Below, one piece after another: positions 45,810 to 56,560 of a stretch of 64,000 nt of DNA. The stretch lies in contig CAZZLC010000023.1 of NCBI GenBank assembly GCA_964655065.1, forward strand, positions 1-64,000, read 5' to 3'. Numbering within the stretch: the stretch's first letter is position 1; the number at the start of each line of letters is the position of its first letter. This DNA is from DRPG01 sp964655065. GTDB taxonomy: Bacteria > Myxococcota_A > UBA796 > GCA-2862545. The notes under the pieces were generated by a model. That model had not been told where the DNA came from and did no database searches. It saw only the letters and a list, made by a program, of their open reading frames with translations. The translations under genes and the position numbers were made by a program.

Positions 45810-46545
45810 GCTCGTCCAGGGACTGCTCCTCGCTCCCGGAGCAACGTTCTCGGTCGGGCAGGGGGTGGCGTTCCTCGCGCTCGTGCTGGTGGTCGGCATC
45901 CTCGCCACGGCTCGCCCCTTGCTCACGCTGGTCGTGCTGTTCGGAGGACCCACGTGGGGCCTCCTGGTCGGCGAGGACGGCCTGTCGTCGCTGGCGGGAC
46001 TGATCGTGGTCGGAGGGTTGGTGTGGGGCGAGCACCACCTGCGGGCCACCGAGTGGTCCGAGGTGTTCCCGGCCGCCTTCGAGCTCCAGGGCGTGGTGGG
46101 CATCGGGGTGGCGTGGGCGTGGCTCGTGGTCGGCGCGGCGACCGATGGCGCCACGGTCGACCTCGGCAGTCCTCCACGGGCCATGGGCCTGGTGGGGGCG
46201 CTCCTCGCGGCGTTGGCGCTCCACGCCGTCGTGTACCGCGCCCGGGCCCGGGTGTGGCGGTTGGTGCGCGACGTGGGGTTCGCAGGCGTAGCGACTCTTC
46301 TCGAGACCGCCATCATCGCTCTCGTCGCTGGGATCCTGCTCTTCGCGCCGTTCGTGGCCCTCGGGATCGTGGCCCTCGGCGTGATGCCCCTGCTCGTCGC
46401 TGCAGGTGCGATTCGAGGCGTGCAGCGGGTGGTGGACGGATGGCGTCGGGCCCCGTGTCCGGCCTGTGGCCGTCCGGTCCGGGTCGAGGCGAGCCGCTGC
46501 CCACACTGCCGGCAGCGCATTCCGGTGGTGGTCCGGTACGGGTGA
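45799..46545 (+). CDS. Membrane protein with C-terminal zinc ribbon
   Basis: 248 residues, about six to seven membrane helices (VAFLALVLVVGILATARPLL, IVVGGLVWG, GVVGIGVAWAWLVVGAATDG, MGLVGALLAALALHAVVY, TAIIALVAGILLFAPFVALG), then a Cys ribbon CPACGRP...CPHCRQR at the C-terminus. Start ATG 45799 overlaps the end of the gene before it. The mirrored domain order with its neighbour suggests the two form one membrane complex. Confidence 0.7.
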   Translation: MGSELVQGLLLAPGATFSVGQGVAFLALVLVVGILATARPLLTLVVLFGGPTWGLLVGEDGLSSLAGLIVVGGLVWGEHHLRATEWSEVFPAAFELQGVVGIGVAWAWLVVGAATDGATVDLGSPPRAMGLVGALLAALALHAVVYRARARVWRLVRDVGFAGVATLLETAIIALVAGILLFAPFVALGIVALGVMPLLVAAGAIRGVQRVVDGWRRAPCPACGRPVRVEASRCPHCRQRIPVVVRYG

Positions 46546-48300
46546 TCAGCCGATCTTCGCGATGCGGGCCGGCGTCGGAGCTGGCGGCTTGCCGCGGAGC
46601 TCGTCGAGGGCCTCGGTCGGGAGCGGGAACCAACGCAGGGACTCGACGTCGGGCGAGAGGTGGGGCCCCTCGAGCGTCCAGTCCGCAAAAAGGGCCGGCG
46701 CTTCCGCCAGCACGCGGCGGGCTTCGTCGAGGTAGCCGGGAAGGGCTGCCTCGGGCTCGGTGCGGTGGAGGCTGCGGTACTCCATCCGTCCCGTGTCGTA
46801 GTAGACGTCCGAGAGTCGCATCGCCGGGTCGGGCCGTCCCTCCCGGTGCCGCCACTGGCCGGTCTCCGGGTCGAACCGATACCAGGGCAGCAGCCTCCAG
46901 CCTTGCTCGGCGACGAGCTCCACCGCGTCGAGGACGAACTCGAACACGAGATCGCTGATGAAGTAGTTGAAGTTGACGCGGACCCAGCCTGGCTTGACGC
47001 CCTCACAGCCGCGATTGATCTCGCGCGCGAACTCGTGGCTCGTGTCGAGGTCGATCTGAAGCAGCCGGTGGCCGTAGGGACCGGCGCACGAACAGCCGCC
47101 GCGGGCCTGGATCCCGAGCAGGTCGTTCAGCACGGCGACCACGAAGTTGTGGTGGAGGTGCCGCTGTCCGTGTCGGACCACGAACGACACGATCGACAGG
47201 CGCCAGGCATCGGGGTTCCCGAGGATGTGGAGGTTCGGGTGCTGGCTCCAGCGCTCGATGGCTCGTCGGATGAACCGCTCCTCGCGAGCGCGGATCACCT
47301 TGGCGCCGACCGCCTCCTTGAGCTGGAACACCAGTCCCGCGCGGATGGCACCGACGATGTCCGGGGTTCCGCCCTCCTCACGGTGCTCGAGATCGCTGAT
47401 GTAGGTGTGGCCGTCGCTCGAGACGTAGGAGACCGTGCCGCCGCCGGGCACGCTGGGCACGCGATTGGTCAACAGGTGGCGCTTGACCACGAGGACCCCT
47501 GGCGTGCCGGGTCCGCCGATGAACTTGTGCGGCGAGAGGAAGACGGCGTCCTTGTACTGCAGATGACCCTCGGGTCCGTCGTCCGCGAGGTTCATCTCGA
47601 TCTGGACGTAGGGTCCGGCCGCCGCGAAGTCCCAGAACACGACGCCGCCGTGCCGGTGCAGGATGGTGGAGATCTCCCGGACCTTCGACCCGATGCCCGT
47701 GACGTTGCTGGCCGCGGAGAAGCTGCCGATCTTCAGCGGCCGGTCCGCGTAGTCGAGCAACGCCTGCTCGAGCAGCTCGAGGTCGATGCGGCCGTTGTGG
47801 TCCTCGTCGATGACCACCACGTCGGCGACGGACTCTCGCCAGGGCAGCTCGTTGCTGTGGTGCTCGTAGGGACCGATGAACACGACCGGCCGCTCGTGGG
47901 CGGGGATCAGGGAGTCGAGGGCGTAGCGATCGCGCAGATCGGCGGGGATGCGCAGGTTCAGGATGTCGATGAGCTTCACGATGGCCCCGGTCGCTCCCGA
48001 GCCGCAGAAGATCACCGCGTCGCGCTCGTCGCCCCCCACCGCGTCCCGGAGGATGCGCCGAGCGTCCTCGCGAAAGCGGGTGGTCTGCAGGCCCGTTCCG
48101 CTCGTCTCGGTGTGGGTGTTCGCGTAGAGCGGCAGCACCTGGGTACGGATGAAGTCCTCGATGAATGCGAGCGACCGGCCCGAGGCCGTGTAGTCGGCAT
48201 AGGTCAGGCGTCGAGGACCGAACGGACCGTCGATCGCGGTCTCGTCGCCGAGGATGCTGTTGCGGATGTGCTCGATGAGTCGTTCCGATCGGTCGGTCAT
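46546..48300 (-). CDS. Class V aminotransferase-like PLP enzyme (cysteine desulfurase-like)
   Basis: 584 residues. PLP-binding Lys is in SPHKFIGGPGTPG; other fold markers are YADYTASGRSLAFIE, NTHTETSG, CGSGATGAIVK and WDFAAAGPYV. The C-terminal region has ARGGCSCAGPYG, where the persulfide Cys of a desulfurase would lie, with two Cys available. At 584 residues it is longer than IscS/SufS (about 400), the extra length being C-terminal. ATG 48300 follows GAGGAG. It may be a desulfurase or lyase variant; the reaction is not proved. Confidence 0.85.
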   Translation of the reverse strand: MTDRSERLIEHIRNSILGDETAIDGPFGPRRLTYADYTASGRSLAFIEDFIRTQVLPLYANTHTETSGTGLQTTRFREDARRILRDAVGGDERDAVIFCGSGATGAIVKLIDILNLRIPADLRDRYALDSLIPAHERPVVFIGPYEHHSNELPWRESVADVVVIDEDHNGRIDLELLEQALLDYADRPLKIGSFSAASNVTGIGSKVREISTILHRHGGVVFWDFAAAGPYVQIEMNLADDGPEGHLQYKDAVFLSPHKFIGGPGTPGVLVVKRHLLTNRVPSVPGGGTVSYVSSDGHTYISDLEHREEGGTPDIVGAIRAGLVFQLKEAVGAKVIRAREERFIRRAIERWSQHPNLHILGNPDAWRLSIVSFVVRHGQRHLHHNFVVAVLNDLLGIQARGGCSCAGPYGHRLLQIDLDTSHEFAREINRGCEGVKPGWVRVNFNYFISDLVFEFVLDAVELVAEQGWRLLPWYRFDPETGQWRHREGRPDPAMRLSDVYYDTGRMEYRSLHRTEPEAALPGYLDEARRVLAEAPALFADWTLEGPHLSPDVESLRWFPLPTEALDELRGKPPAPTPARIAKIG

Positions 48301-48362
48301 CCGGTATCTCCTCGAATTTCGCTCGATGGACCTGTAACGCGACCAACGGTCGACGGACGAGA

Positions 48363-49789
48363 TCACCCCGAGGCCTTGGCCTCCTTCCGTCGACTCCGCC
48401 GATGGTCGCGCGCCTCGTCGCGCCAGTGAAGCCACAGGGCGCCGAAGCCGACGAACGACGTGAACAACCACACGATCATCCCCACGAACTGCGGGATGGC
48501 GAACAGGATCGCGAGGGGCACGGCGCCGGTGGCGAGAGCGCCGAGCTCCGAGTCCCCGAGCTTGGGAAACACGCGCTTGTTGATCGCGCGCCCGATGGCG
48601 ACCGCGGTGAAGATCGGGACGATGAAGAGCCCCGCTCCCCACAGCCCGAATGCGACCACCGCGAGCTCCACGACCCCGAGCTGGATCGACACCGACAGCA
48701 GCGCGACGCCACCCACCACCGGGATGGTGAGGAACGCGACGAGACCGAGGGCTGCCGACATGATGGGCTGCTCGGCGATGGCGTTCGCGGGGCCATTCAC
48801 GAACGACGACGCGAAGGCCAGGAACACGGCTCCCGTGAGGAGCAGGCCGAGGTAGCTCCGCAGGACACCGACGAAGCCCCAGAGGACCTCCTGTGCCACG
48901 GCCACGGGGTCGCTCGGATCGAAGTCGACGTCGAAGTCCCCGAGCTTGAAGCCCACGTCGCCGTCGGTGATCGTGTCGAGGCCGTCGCGGGGACGAGGGG
49001 CCACGTAGTTCAGGTCACCGTTGACCCGGGTGCCCTCGTCATATCGGACGTTGACGAACTGGAAGCTCGCGTCCTGGTGCAAGGTCGCGAACAGCTCGAG
49101 CTCGCGGGCCGAGGCCTCCACGAAGCCGTAGACGTCGCTCTGGAGCGAGACCCGGTTGCCGCCCACGTAGACGTTGCCGTAGATCGGCGCGTCGACCCTC
49201 ACCTCCACGCCGCCCACGGCGTACAGGTCCCCGTACACGGGCTGGTTGATGCGAACGGTCGCCCCGACGATCACGGCGTCGCCGTGGATCACGTCGTCGA
49301 CCACGACGTTCGGGCCGAGGAGGAACGCGTTGTCGGCGAAGGGGCCGTCGACCCGAATCGAGCGGGCCACTGCGAAGACGTCGCCGGTCTGCNNNNNNNN
49401 NNNNNNNNNNNNNNNNNNNNNNNNNNNNNNNNNNNNNNNNNNNNNNNNNNNNNNNNNNNNNNNNNNNNNNNNNNNNNNNNNNNNNNNNNNNNGAAGGGGC
49501 CGTCGACCCGAATCGAGCGGGCCACTGCGAAGACGTCGCCGGTCTGCGCTGGCACGACCAGCGAAGATCCAGCGAGGAACGTGGGACGCCCCTGGGGAGT
49601 GGCCGGAAGCTCGGGCTCGGGAGGCGCCATCTCGCTCGGCGCGGAGGGCTCACCCGTGTCCTCCGCTCCCTCGTCGGGAGCCTCGAGCTCGGCTTCGGCC
49701 ACCACCTCGGCGGAGGCCGGCTCCTCCGACCCACTGGGGAGCGGCACCGCTCCAGCGATCCATGCCCAAGCCCATGCAAACGCCATCAT
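48363..49789 (-). CDS. Bactofilin-like polymer-forming membrane protein (split by a false gap)
   Basis: The N-terminus (MMAFAWAWAWIAGAVPL) is a signal peptide followed by a Glu/Pro-rich linker. Then comes a right-handed beta-helix of bactofilin type, with repeating VVVDDVIHGDAVIVGATVRI and VYGDLYAVGGVEVRVDAPIY units, and four to five membrane helices near the C-terminus, ending in a basic tail. Removing 49393-49547 (100 N plus one 55-base duplicate) leaves 1272 bases and 423 codons plus stop in frame, confirming one gene. Canonical bactofilins are soluble cytoskeletal proteins without signal or helices, so this is a variant facing the periplasm. Confidence 0.8.
49393..49492. other. Spurious 100-N assembly gap
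   Basis: The 55 bases before (49338-49392) and after (49493-49547) the N run are identical, as at the 40659 gap. The real sequence is continuous and the Ns plus one duplicate should be removed. Confidence 0.92.
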
Positions 49790-49839
49790 CTGGCCACCCT
49801 CCGTCGACGCGACCGCCTATTCCGCGTGGTCTCGGCGGG

Positions 49840-50730
49840 CTACTCGTCGCGAACGCCGGAAAGGTCGACGTCAGGGGCCTCACGAGCGTCTCGCTTCCGG
49901 GGCGGTGGCGCGCCCTCGACCGCGAGCTCACCTTCGACGACATCGATCCTGACACGCTCGAACCGGCGCTTCTTGGCGTCGGGCGCGTGTTCGATGCGCA
50001 TCTCGGAGAGGAACTGCTCCGTCGTGAGCTTGCCCACCGCGTAGCGACGGAACGCGGGGCTCGGGACGATGAAGCGGAAGACCTCGGATCGGTGAGATTT
50101 TCGCCCGATGCTCGGATCCTCGGACTCCACGTCGACTTCGATGACCGCTCCGTCGACCTCGGGGATCCCGTCGAGGATGGGGGCAAGGTCCCGGGCCCGC
50201 CGGGCCACGAACTCTTGAAATGCGCGGGTCGCACGCGCGTTCCGGTCGAGCTGATTGGGGTCGAGAACCCGCTCGATGGCCCGACGCGGCAAGCGCACCC
50301 AAGCCGATCCCTCGATGTCGTCGATGGGGACGTTGGCGGGGCTCCCCTCGCCGAGCGCCGTCAGCATCCTCACGATCTGGAGCGCGCGGTCAGCGTCGAG
50401 CTTCGGGTAGACGCTCTCGGGGGCCCCGGGCAAGAGCACCACCACGTCGAACTCCACCCGACTCGACGCGACCCTCGGCCCCGCGATCCGCTGCCGACAC
50501 TCGGTCGTCGCGATGCCGGTCGGCCCCGCGTCGAGCAGGACCTCGAGGACGGTCGAGCCGCGTGGGGCCTTGGCGAAGGCCGCCTGGACCGCGCCCGGGC
50601 AGTCGTCGCCCGGGACTTTGCCCTTGACGCGGCGCACCTCGGCCTTGATGGGCAGCGCGATGGCTGTCTGCTCGGGCAGGGGCACCTCCACGGGTGCGGC
50701 GTGGGCTGCAGCTAGGATCGACCACCACAT
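49840..50730 (-). CDS. Hypothetical secreted protein
   Basis: 296 residues with signal MWWSILAAAHAAPV ending in an AxA-type cleavage site. A single Cys pair (DDCPGAV, TTECRQR) could form a disulfide. No recognised domain; the N-terminal part contains TonB-like repetitive strand segments (SRVEFDVVVLLPGAP), and the C-terminus is basic. It starts one base after the stop of the membrane protein gene at 50732, so the two are coupled. Confidence 0.65.
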   Translation of the reverse strand: MWWSILAAAHAAPVEVPLPEQTAIALPIKAEVRRVKGKVPGDDCPGAVQAAFAKAPRGSTVLEVLLDAGPTGIATTECRQRIAGPRVASSRVEFDVVVLLPGAPESVYPKLDADRALQIVRMLTALGEGSPANVPIDDIEGSAWVRLPRRAIERVLDPNQLDRNARATRAFQEFVARRARDLAPILDGIPEVDGAVIEVDVESEDPSIGRKSHRSEVFRFIVPSPAFRRYAVGKLTTEQFLSEMRIEHAPDAKKRRFERVRIDVVEGELAVEGAPPPRKRDAREAPDVDLSGVRDE

Positions 50731-50731
50731 G

Positions 50732-51271
50732 TCACGGCTCTCCCAAGGGCTCGCAGGCGGCCCCGGTAACCCCGAACGTCAGGGCCCACCGGCCGGTCGT
50801 CGTCGCGGCCAGCGACTCGCACGCGGCCCACGCTTCTGCGAAGGCAGCCCGGGCGTCGCGGAGGCGCGCGATCCGCTGCTGGACCAGTCTCGCTTCGTGT
50901 CGGGACCCCCTGGCGTGCTGCTGCCCGAGCTCGCCGGCCTCCCGCACGAACGCGAGGGCGTTGACGACCTCTCCTCGGGGAGCGTCGAGCGACGCCTCGA
51001 GCGTCGTCGTGTCGGCGCCGAGGGCCCGAAGCTCGTCGACGAGAGGAGCGGCGTCCCGGACACGGTCCACGAGCATGGACCCCGCTGCGTCGACGCGATC
51101 GTTGCTGGCCGCGATGGCCGCGCCACGCACCACCACGGCGAAGGCGACGACGAGCCCCACGAGCTGGGCGAGAGCGACCGGCCCGAGCAGGGCCGCGACG
51201 AGCACGGAGTCCCGGCGGCCGCTGACCTGCTCGGGCACCGGTCGCTCGCGGGGTGGCGCAGCGGATGCCAT
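50732..51271 (-). CDS. Hypothetical protein with one membrane helix
   Basis: 179 residues from ATG 51271 (GTG 51289 is an in-frame alternative; neither has a clear ribosome site). A membrane helix lies near the N-terminus (VLVAALLGPVALAQLVGLVV), followed by a helical, coiled-coil-prone part (VDELRALGADTTTLEASLDA). Likely a membrane-anchored periplasmic or cytoplasmic helical protein. It lies between the HtpX-like protease and the secreted protein gene. Confidence 0.6.
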   Translation of the reverse strand: MASAAPPRERPVPEQVSGRRDSVLVAALLGPVALAQLVGLVVAFAVVVRGAAIAASNDRVDAAGSMLVDRVRDAAPLVDELRALGADTTTLEASLDAPRGEVVNALAFVREAGELGQQHARGSRHEARLVQQRIARLRDARAAFAEAWAACESLAATTTGRWALTFGVTGAACEPLGEP

Positions 51272-51307
51272 CTGCTGACAGCGTAGCACCTCTGCGGAGC
51301 ACGCCGT

Positions 51308-52153
51308 TCAGGGGGTCGAGAGTCGTCCGACCCGATCGGCGGTCGTGGGGTGCGAGCGGAGCCACACGGGCGACTCGTCGACCATCACGCCGAGGCGACG
51401 AGCGGTGCGGCGTCCGGTCTGCTCGATGCGCTTCAGGGCGGTGGCGAGGCCAGCCGGGTCTCCGGTGAGCTCGACGGCGAGGTCGTCCGCGGCGAACTCC
51501 CGCTGGCGAGACACGGCCAGGGTGAGGAGCTGCGCGAGGACGGGGCCGGAGAGCAGCACCAGGCCTATGGCGGCGACCTGGCCGGAGCCGACCAGGAGGC
51601 CCACGGGAGCCAGGACCAGTCCGACTGGCCCGAGACGACCGGTCACCGACGCGAAGGCCTGGGCCAGCGCCAGGGTGCGGAGGTCGCGATGCGCGACGTG
51701 GCTGATCTCGTGAGCGAGCACGCCCACGATCTCCCTCTCGGAGAGCCCGCGCAGGAGCCCGCGAGTGACCGCGACCACCGGCTGGTCGGGAGACCCCACG
51801 GTGAGCGCATTGAGCTCGGGAGACTCGAGGAGTGCGAGCTGCGGCACGCGCGGAAGGCCGGCGCGTCGGGAGAGCGCGCCGACGACCCGGTTCAGCCAGG
51901 GGGCGCGCGACGGCGGCAGCGGTGTCGCCCCGAGCATGCGCAAGGCTGCCCAGCCCGGCATCCGAGCCGCCCCGGCCGCGAACACCAGTCCCATCACGAT
52001 CGCGAGCAGCGCGCCCGGCCCCCGCGCGACGAGGTACCCGACGAACGCGGTCTGCAGGACGAGGATGGCCATCAGTCCGATGGTCTGGAGCTGATTCAGT
52101 CCCCGGTGGGCAATGCGCCTCAGCGTCACCGGGGTGCGAGAGAAGTCGGTCAT
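51308..52153 (-). CDS. HtpX/M48-family membrane metalloprotease
   Basis: 281 residues. The zinc motif is HEISH in GVLAHEISHVAH, with a third ligand Glu in SRQREFAADDLAV; membrane helices lie at about 25-60 and 165-200. The family degrades damaged membrane proteins in bacteria (HtpX). It is slightly shorter than E. coli HtpX (293). It lies 36 bases upstream of the gene at 51271 and could be transcribed with it. Confidence 0.92.
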   Translation of the reverse strand: MTDFSRTPVTLRRIAHRGLNQLQTIGLMAILVLQTAFVGYLVARGPGALLAIVMGLVFAAGAARMPGWAALRMLGATPLPPSRAPWLNRVVGALSRRAGLPRVPQLALLESPELNALTVGSPDQPVVAVTRGLLRGLSEREIVGVLAHEISHVAHRDLRTLALAQAFASVTGRLGPVGLVLAPVGLLVGSGQVAAIGLVLLSGPVLAQLLTLAVSRQREFAADDLAVELTGDPAGLATALKRIEQTGRRTARRLGVMVDESPVWLRSHPTTADRVGRLSTP

Positions 52154-52193
52154 GCGACCAACCTAGACACCCCCGCACCCTGGACAACGACCA

Positions 52194-53771
<1,578 letters not shown>

Positions 53772-53789
53772 CTACGCTCCCTTCCGCGT

Positions 53790-54539
53790 TCACGGGGCCC
53801 CGACGTCGGTTTCCGGCCCGGGGTGTCGATCGTCTCGAACCATAGCTAGCGTCACGGCGCGATCGTCCCTGACGATCTCGATGCCGCCACGACGAAACTG
53901 GCGAAGCTGTCTCACGCGGCGCGCGCGAAACGGCTCCCGCCGAAGCTCGCAGAGCTGTCGCGCGAGCTTCACGAAGACCTGGGCGGCGTGCTCGGGGGTG
54001 TCGAGGACGACGGTTCGGCGTCCCGCGACCCCCGGTGCCTCCAGCGCCACGCGCAGAAGCTCGGGAACGTCGAGCGCCGATTCCTCCGGGAGGCCTCGGG
54101 CCCACGGAGGTTCGACGCCCAGCGAGCGCAGCCAGCCCACGGCCCACCGCACGAGCGCCTCGTGGCGGTAGTCGATCCAGCGCGCCTGCTCTTGCGGCCA
54201 CGCCGCGAGCAGTACCTCGAACTTTCTGAACGCTTCGTGGCCCGTGAGCGCGGTGTCGAGGAGGCGAGCGAGATCGTCGTCCTCGACCAGGTCCACGAAG
54301 TCCTGCATGAGTCGGAACTGCCTCGTGTATCGCGGAATCTCCGCGTACCGCTCCGGTTCTTCGTCGATTCGTGCCCAGACGCTCGCGTTGTCGCGTCCCG
54401 TGACGGCCGGATCGAAGAGTCGGACGAGCTCACCCGTGTGGAGGTCGAGGAACGTGGCCAGGAGGCCCTCGTCCCGCGCCACCAGGGCCGCGAGCAGAAC
54501 CGGCTGGTCAATGGAGACTGCTCGCCTTTCGCCGCTCAT
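53790..54539 (-). CDS. UPF0158 family protein
   Basis: 249 residues. The first 130 residues match the UPF0158 pattern: FLDLHTGELVRLFD, PERYAEIPRYTRQFRLMQDF, AFRKFEVLLAAWPQEQARWI, then WLRSLGVEPP. The function of this family is unknown. The last third is Arg-rich and has a helix-turn-helix-like stretch but no match. It ends 18 bases before pckA on the same strand. Confidence 0.75.
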   Translation of the reverse strand: MSGERRAVSIDQPVLLAALVARDEGLLATFLDLHTGELVRLFDPAVTGRDNASVWARIDEEPERYAEIPRYTRQFRLMQDFVDLVEDDDLARLLDTALTGHEAFRKFEVLLAAWPQEQARWIDYRHEALVRWAVGWLRSLGVEPPWARGLPEESALDVPELLRVALEAPGVAGRRTVVLDTPEHAAQVFVKLARQLCELRREPFRARRVRQLRQFRRGGIEIVRDDRAVTLAMVRDDRHPGPETDVGAP

Positions 54540-54551
54540 GCCGAAAGTGGC

Positions 54552-55313
54552 TTAACCGGCCTCGTCGGGTGCGACGTCGACCTCCACGCCAACGTGGTCC
54601 GAAGGCGGTTCGTCGAGCCCGGGACCTGGCTCGGCGCCGATCCGGGCGAAGCGCTCGAGCCGGAGGGCGCGGAGGTAGACGCGATCGAAGCGGGCACCCG
54701 ACCCGGGACGGCGCTGCCAGGCCTTGGGCACACTGGGCCAGGTCACGCGGTCCGCGGCGGGGGAGCCCGCAGCGGCGAAGGCGTCGGTCACCAGAGCGAG
54801 CTCGGGCACTCGTTTCTCCTCGGCCACCCTCAGGTTGAGATCGCCCGCGAACACCCCGGGGCCGTCGCGCTCGAGGAGCCGGCGCAGGGCGTGGGACAGC
54901 TGGGCGACGCGCACGTCGGAGGCCTCCCGCCCGCTCTCGAGGTGGGCGGTGGCCACCCAGACCGGGCGTGCTCCCTCGCCCTTCGACACCTCGACGCCGA
55001 GGAGGCCGCGCCCCATCGAGGAGTTGCCGAAGGGCTCGAACGTAGCGCCGTGGATGGTGAGCGAGCCGCTGACGAAGGCGAGCACGAAGTACTCGTGGAG
55101 CGACGTCGTGGGGTCGGGCGGCACGGCCCGGAAGCCGGCCGCGGCGAAGTGATGCTTCAGGTGGGCGTGCCAGCTGCGCCGAACCACCTCCTGGAGCAGC
55201 ACCACGTCGGGCGGATCCGGACGGAGCAGCAGGCGCAGACACGCGGCCTCGCTCCGCTCGTCGAGGCGGGCGTCGTCGAGACCGTTCAGGTTCCAGGTGG
55301 TGATGCGCAGCAC
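54552..55313 (-). CDS. Endonuclease/exonuclease/phosphatase family protein
   Basis: 253 residues. The fold markers are TTWNLNGL, VVLLQEV, TAHLES, GDLNLRV and the final SDHVGVEVDV with the catalytic Asp-His pair. This superfamily includes TDP2-like, APE1-like and sphingomyelinase-like enzymes; the exact reaction cannot be told apart here. GTG 55313 is chosen because it begins directly with the first strand; no ribosome site is evident. It sits seven bases after the dps stop. Confidence 0.87.
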   Translation of the reverse strand: MLRITTWNLNGLDDARLDERSEAACLRLLLRPDPPDVVLLQEVVRRSWHAHLKHHFAAAGFRAVPPDPTTSLHEYFVLAFVSGSLTIHGATFEPFGNSSMGRGLLGVEVSKGEGARPVWVATAHLESGREASDVRVAQLSHALRRLLERDGPGVFAGDLNLRVAEEKRVPELALVTDAFAAAGSPAADRVTWPSVPKAWQRRPGSGARFDRVYLRALRLERFARIGAEPGPGLDEPPSDHVGVEVDVAPDEAG

Positions 55314-55320
55314 GAACCCG

Positions 55321-55797
55321 TCAGTTGGTGAGGTGGGCCTCGACGAACCAGGTGTCCTTGTCGACCGACCGCGAGATCTCGGTGAAGAGGTCGGCCGTGT
55401 CCTTGTCGCCGATCTCGTCGGCCGCGTCGATGGCCGTCCGGAGGTGGCCGCCGAGGGTGGCGAGTGCAGTGGAGAGGCTGTCCACGTGGGCCTGCTGGGC
55501 CGTGGCATCGATGGGGTAGGCGGGTAGCGTGGTTCGCTCGACGGCGACCTGGATCGTGCCCTCGGCCAGGCCCCCGAGCACGACGATGCGCTCGGCGAGC
55601 AGGTCGCTGTGCTCGTCCATGTGGTCGGCGACCGTGTCGAACAGCTCGTGCAGGGCGATGAAGCTCTCGCCCTTGACGTTCCAGTGGGCCTGCTTGGCCT
55701 GCCAGTGGAGGTCGATGGTGTCGGCGAGACGCTCGTTGAGGAGCGCGACCATGGCCTGACGCGTGGCTTCGGGGAGGTTGTTCTTCGTCCGGTACAT
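55321..55797 (-). CDS. dps: Dps ferritin-like DNA-protection protein
   Basis: 158 residues, the usual length. Ferroxidase residues are in HWQAKQAHWNVKG, ALHELFDTVADHMDEHSDLL and AERIVVLGG. Oxidises Fe(II) with peroxide and stores iron in a dodecamer, protecting DNA; the N-terminus is short and slightly basic. ATG 55797 follows GGAGATCACGCG. It may be transcribed with the EEP gene just downstream. Confidence 0.96.
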   Translation of the reverse strand: MYRTKNNLPEATRQAMVALLNERLADTIDLHWQAKQAHWNVKGESFIALHELFDTVADHMDEHSDLLAERIVVLGGLAEGTIQVAVERTTLPAYPIDATAQQAHVDSLSTALATLGGHLRTAIDAADEIGDKDTADLFTEISRSVDKDTWFVEAHLTN

Positions 55798-55853
55798 CGC
55801 GTGATCTCCGTTTAGTCGTGGAGGTGGTATCGAACGAGGGCCCCAGACACGAA

Positions 55854-55882
55854 CGCCGCCCCGGGGATTGCCCGGGACGGCG
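55854..55882 (-). terminator. Strong terminator-like hairpin after the lipoprotein gene
   Basis: Twelve-base arms CGCCGCCCCGGG and CCCGGGACGGCG pair with one mismatch around a five-base loop. On the minus strand the following sequence is TTCGTGTC. It lies 22 bases after the stop of the lipoprotein gene at 55905 and before dps, fitting a terminator that separates the two. Confidence 0.6.
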
Positions 55883-55904
55883 TCGCGATCGGACGGAATC
55901 GAGA

Positions 55905-56450
55905 TCAGTAGGTGATCGCCAGGTCGGTCTCGCAGCTCACGAACTGGTCAGGGTTCGAGGCCATGCCGTTGGCCGCGCTCGCGCCTTCGTCGTCGAGGAA
56001 GCCCTGGTCGTCGCCGGCGGTCTCGGAGCCCGCGGCACAGTCGGCGAGGACGTCAGCGGAGTCGTACGCGCGGACGACGTACACCATGACCGGCGAGGTC
56101 TCGTCGTAGTGGTTGGCGCAGTCGAACGCGGTCTCGCCCGCACCCGCCGGGAAGGCGGCGAGGGTCAGCGACAGGGCGTCGGGGTTGCCCATGGCGTCGA
56201 ACGGGAAGTTGTTCTCCTCGATGAGGAACACGCCGGTGTTGGCGAAGTCGGCGGCGGTGAGCAGCAGGTCCGCAACGGGGCCCGAGGCGCTCGGGGTCAG
56301 GGTGACGTCGGTGTCGCCACAGTCGACGGCGATGCCGGTCACGGCGATGGGATCGCCACCGTTCATGCCGGTGTCGACGACGGATTCCTTGTCGGAGTCG
56401 CCCTCGCAGGCGACCGCGAAGAAGGCGGCGAAAAGTGCAAAGCGGTGCAT
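55905..56450 (-). CDS. Hypothetical lipoprotein
   Basis: 181 residues. Signal MHRFALFAAFFAVACEGD ends in a lipobox, then an acidic body with beta-strand segments (VDCGDTDVTLTPSASGPVAD) and several Cys. No recognised domain; low-complexity Asp/Ser/Ala suggests a surface protein. ATG 56450 follows GAGGAG; an upstream in-frame ATG at 56486 would hide the signal. TAGAGT on the minus strand (56525-56520), with TCGACA 18 bases upstream, is a possible promoter. Confidence 0.75.
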   Translation of the reverse strand: MHRFALFAAFFAVACEGDSDKESVVDTGMNGGDPIAVTGIAVDCGDTDVTLTPSASGPVADLLLTAADFANTGVFLIEENNFPFDAMGNPDALSLTLAAFPAGAGETAFDCANHYDETSPVMVYVVRAYDSADVLADCAAGSETAGDDQGFLDDEGASAANGMASNPDQFVSCETDLAITY

Positions 56451-56560
56451 GTGTGTCTCCTCGATGATGAAGTTCGGCCCGCTCACAAAGCGTGGGTGGG
56501 ACTCCTCCGAACCCGGGAGACTCTAACGCAGGCTGTCAACGGATGTCGATGGACGACGGC

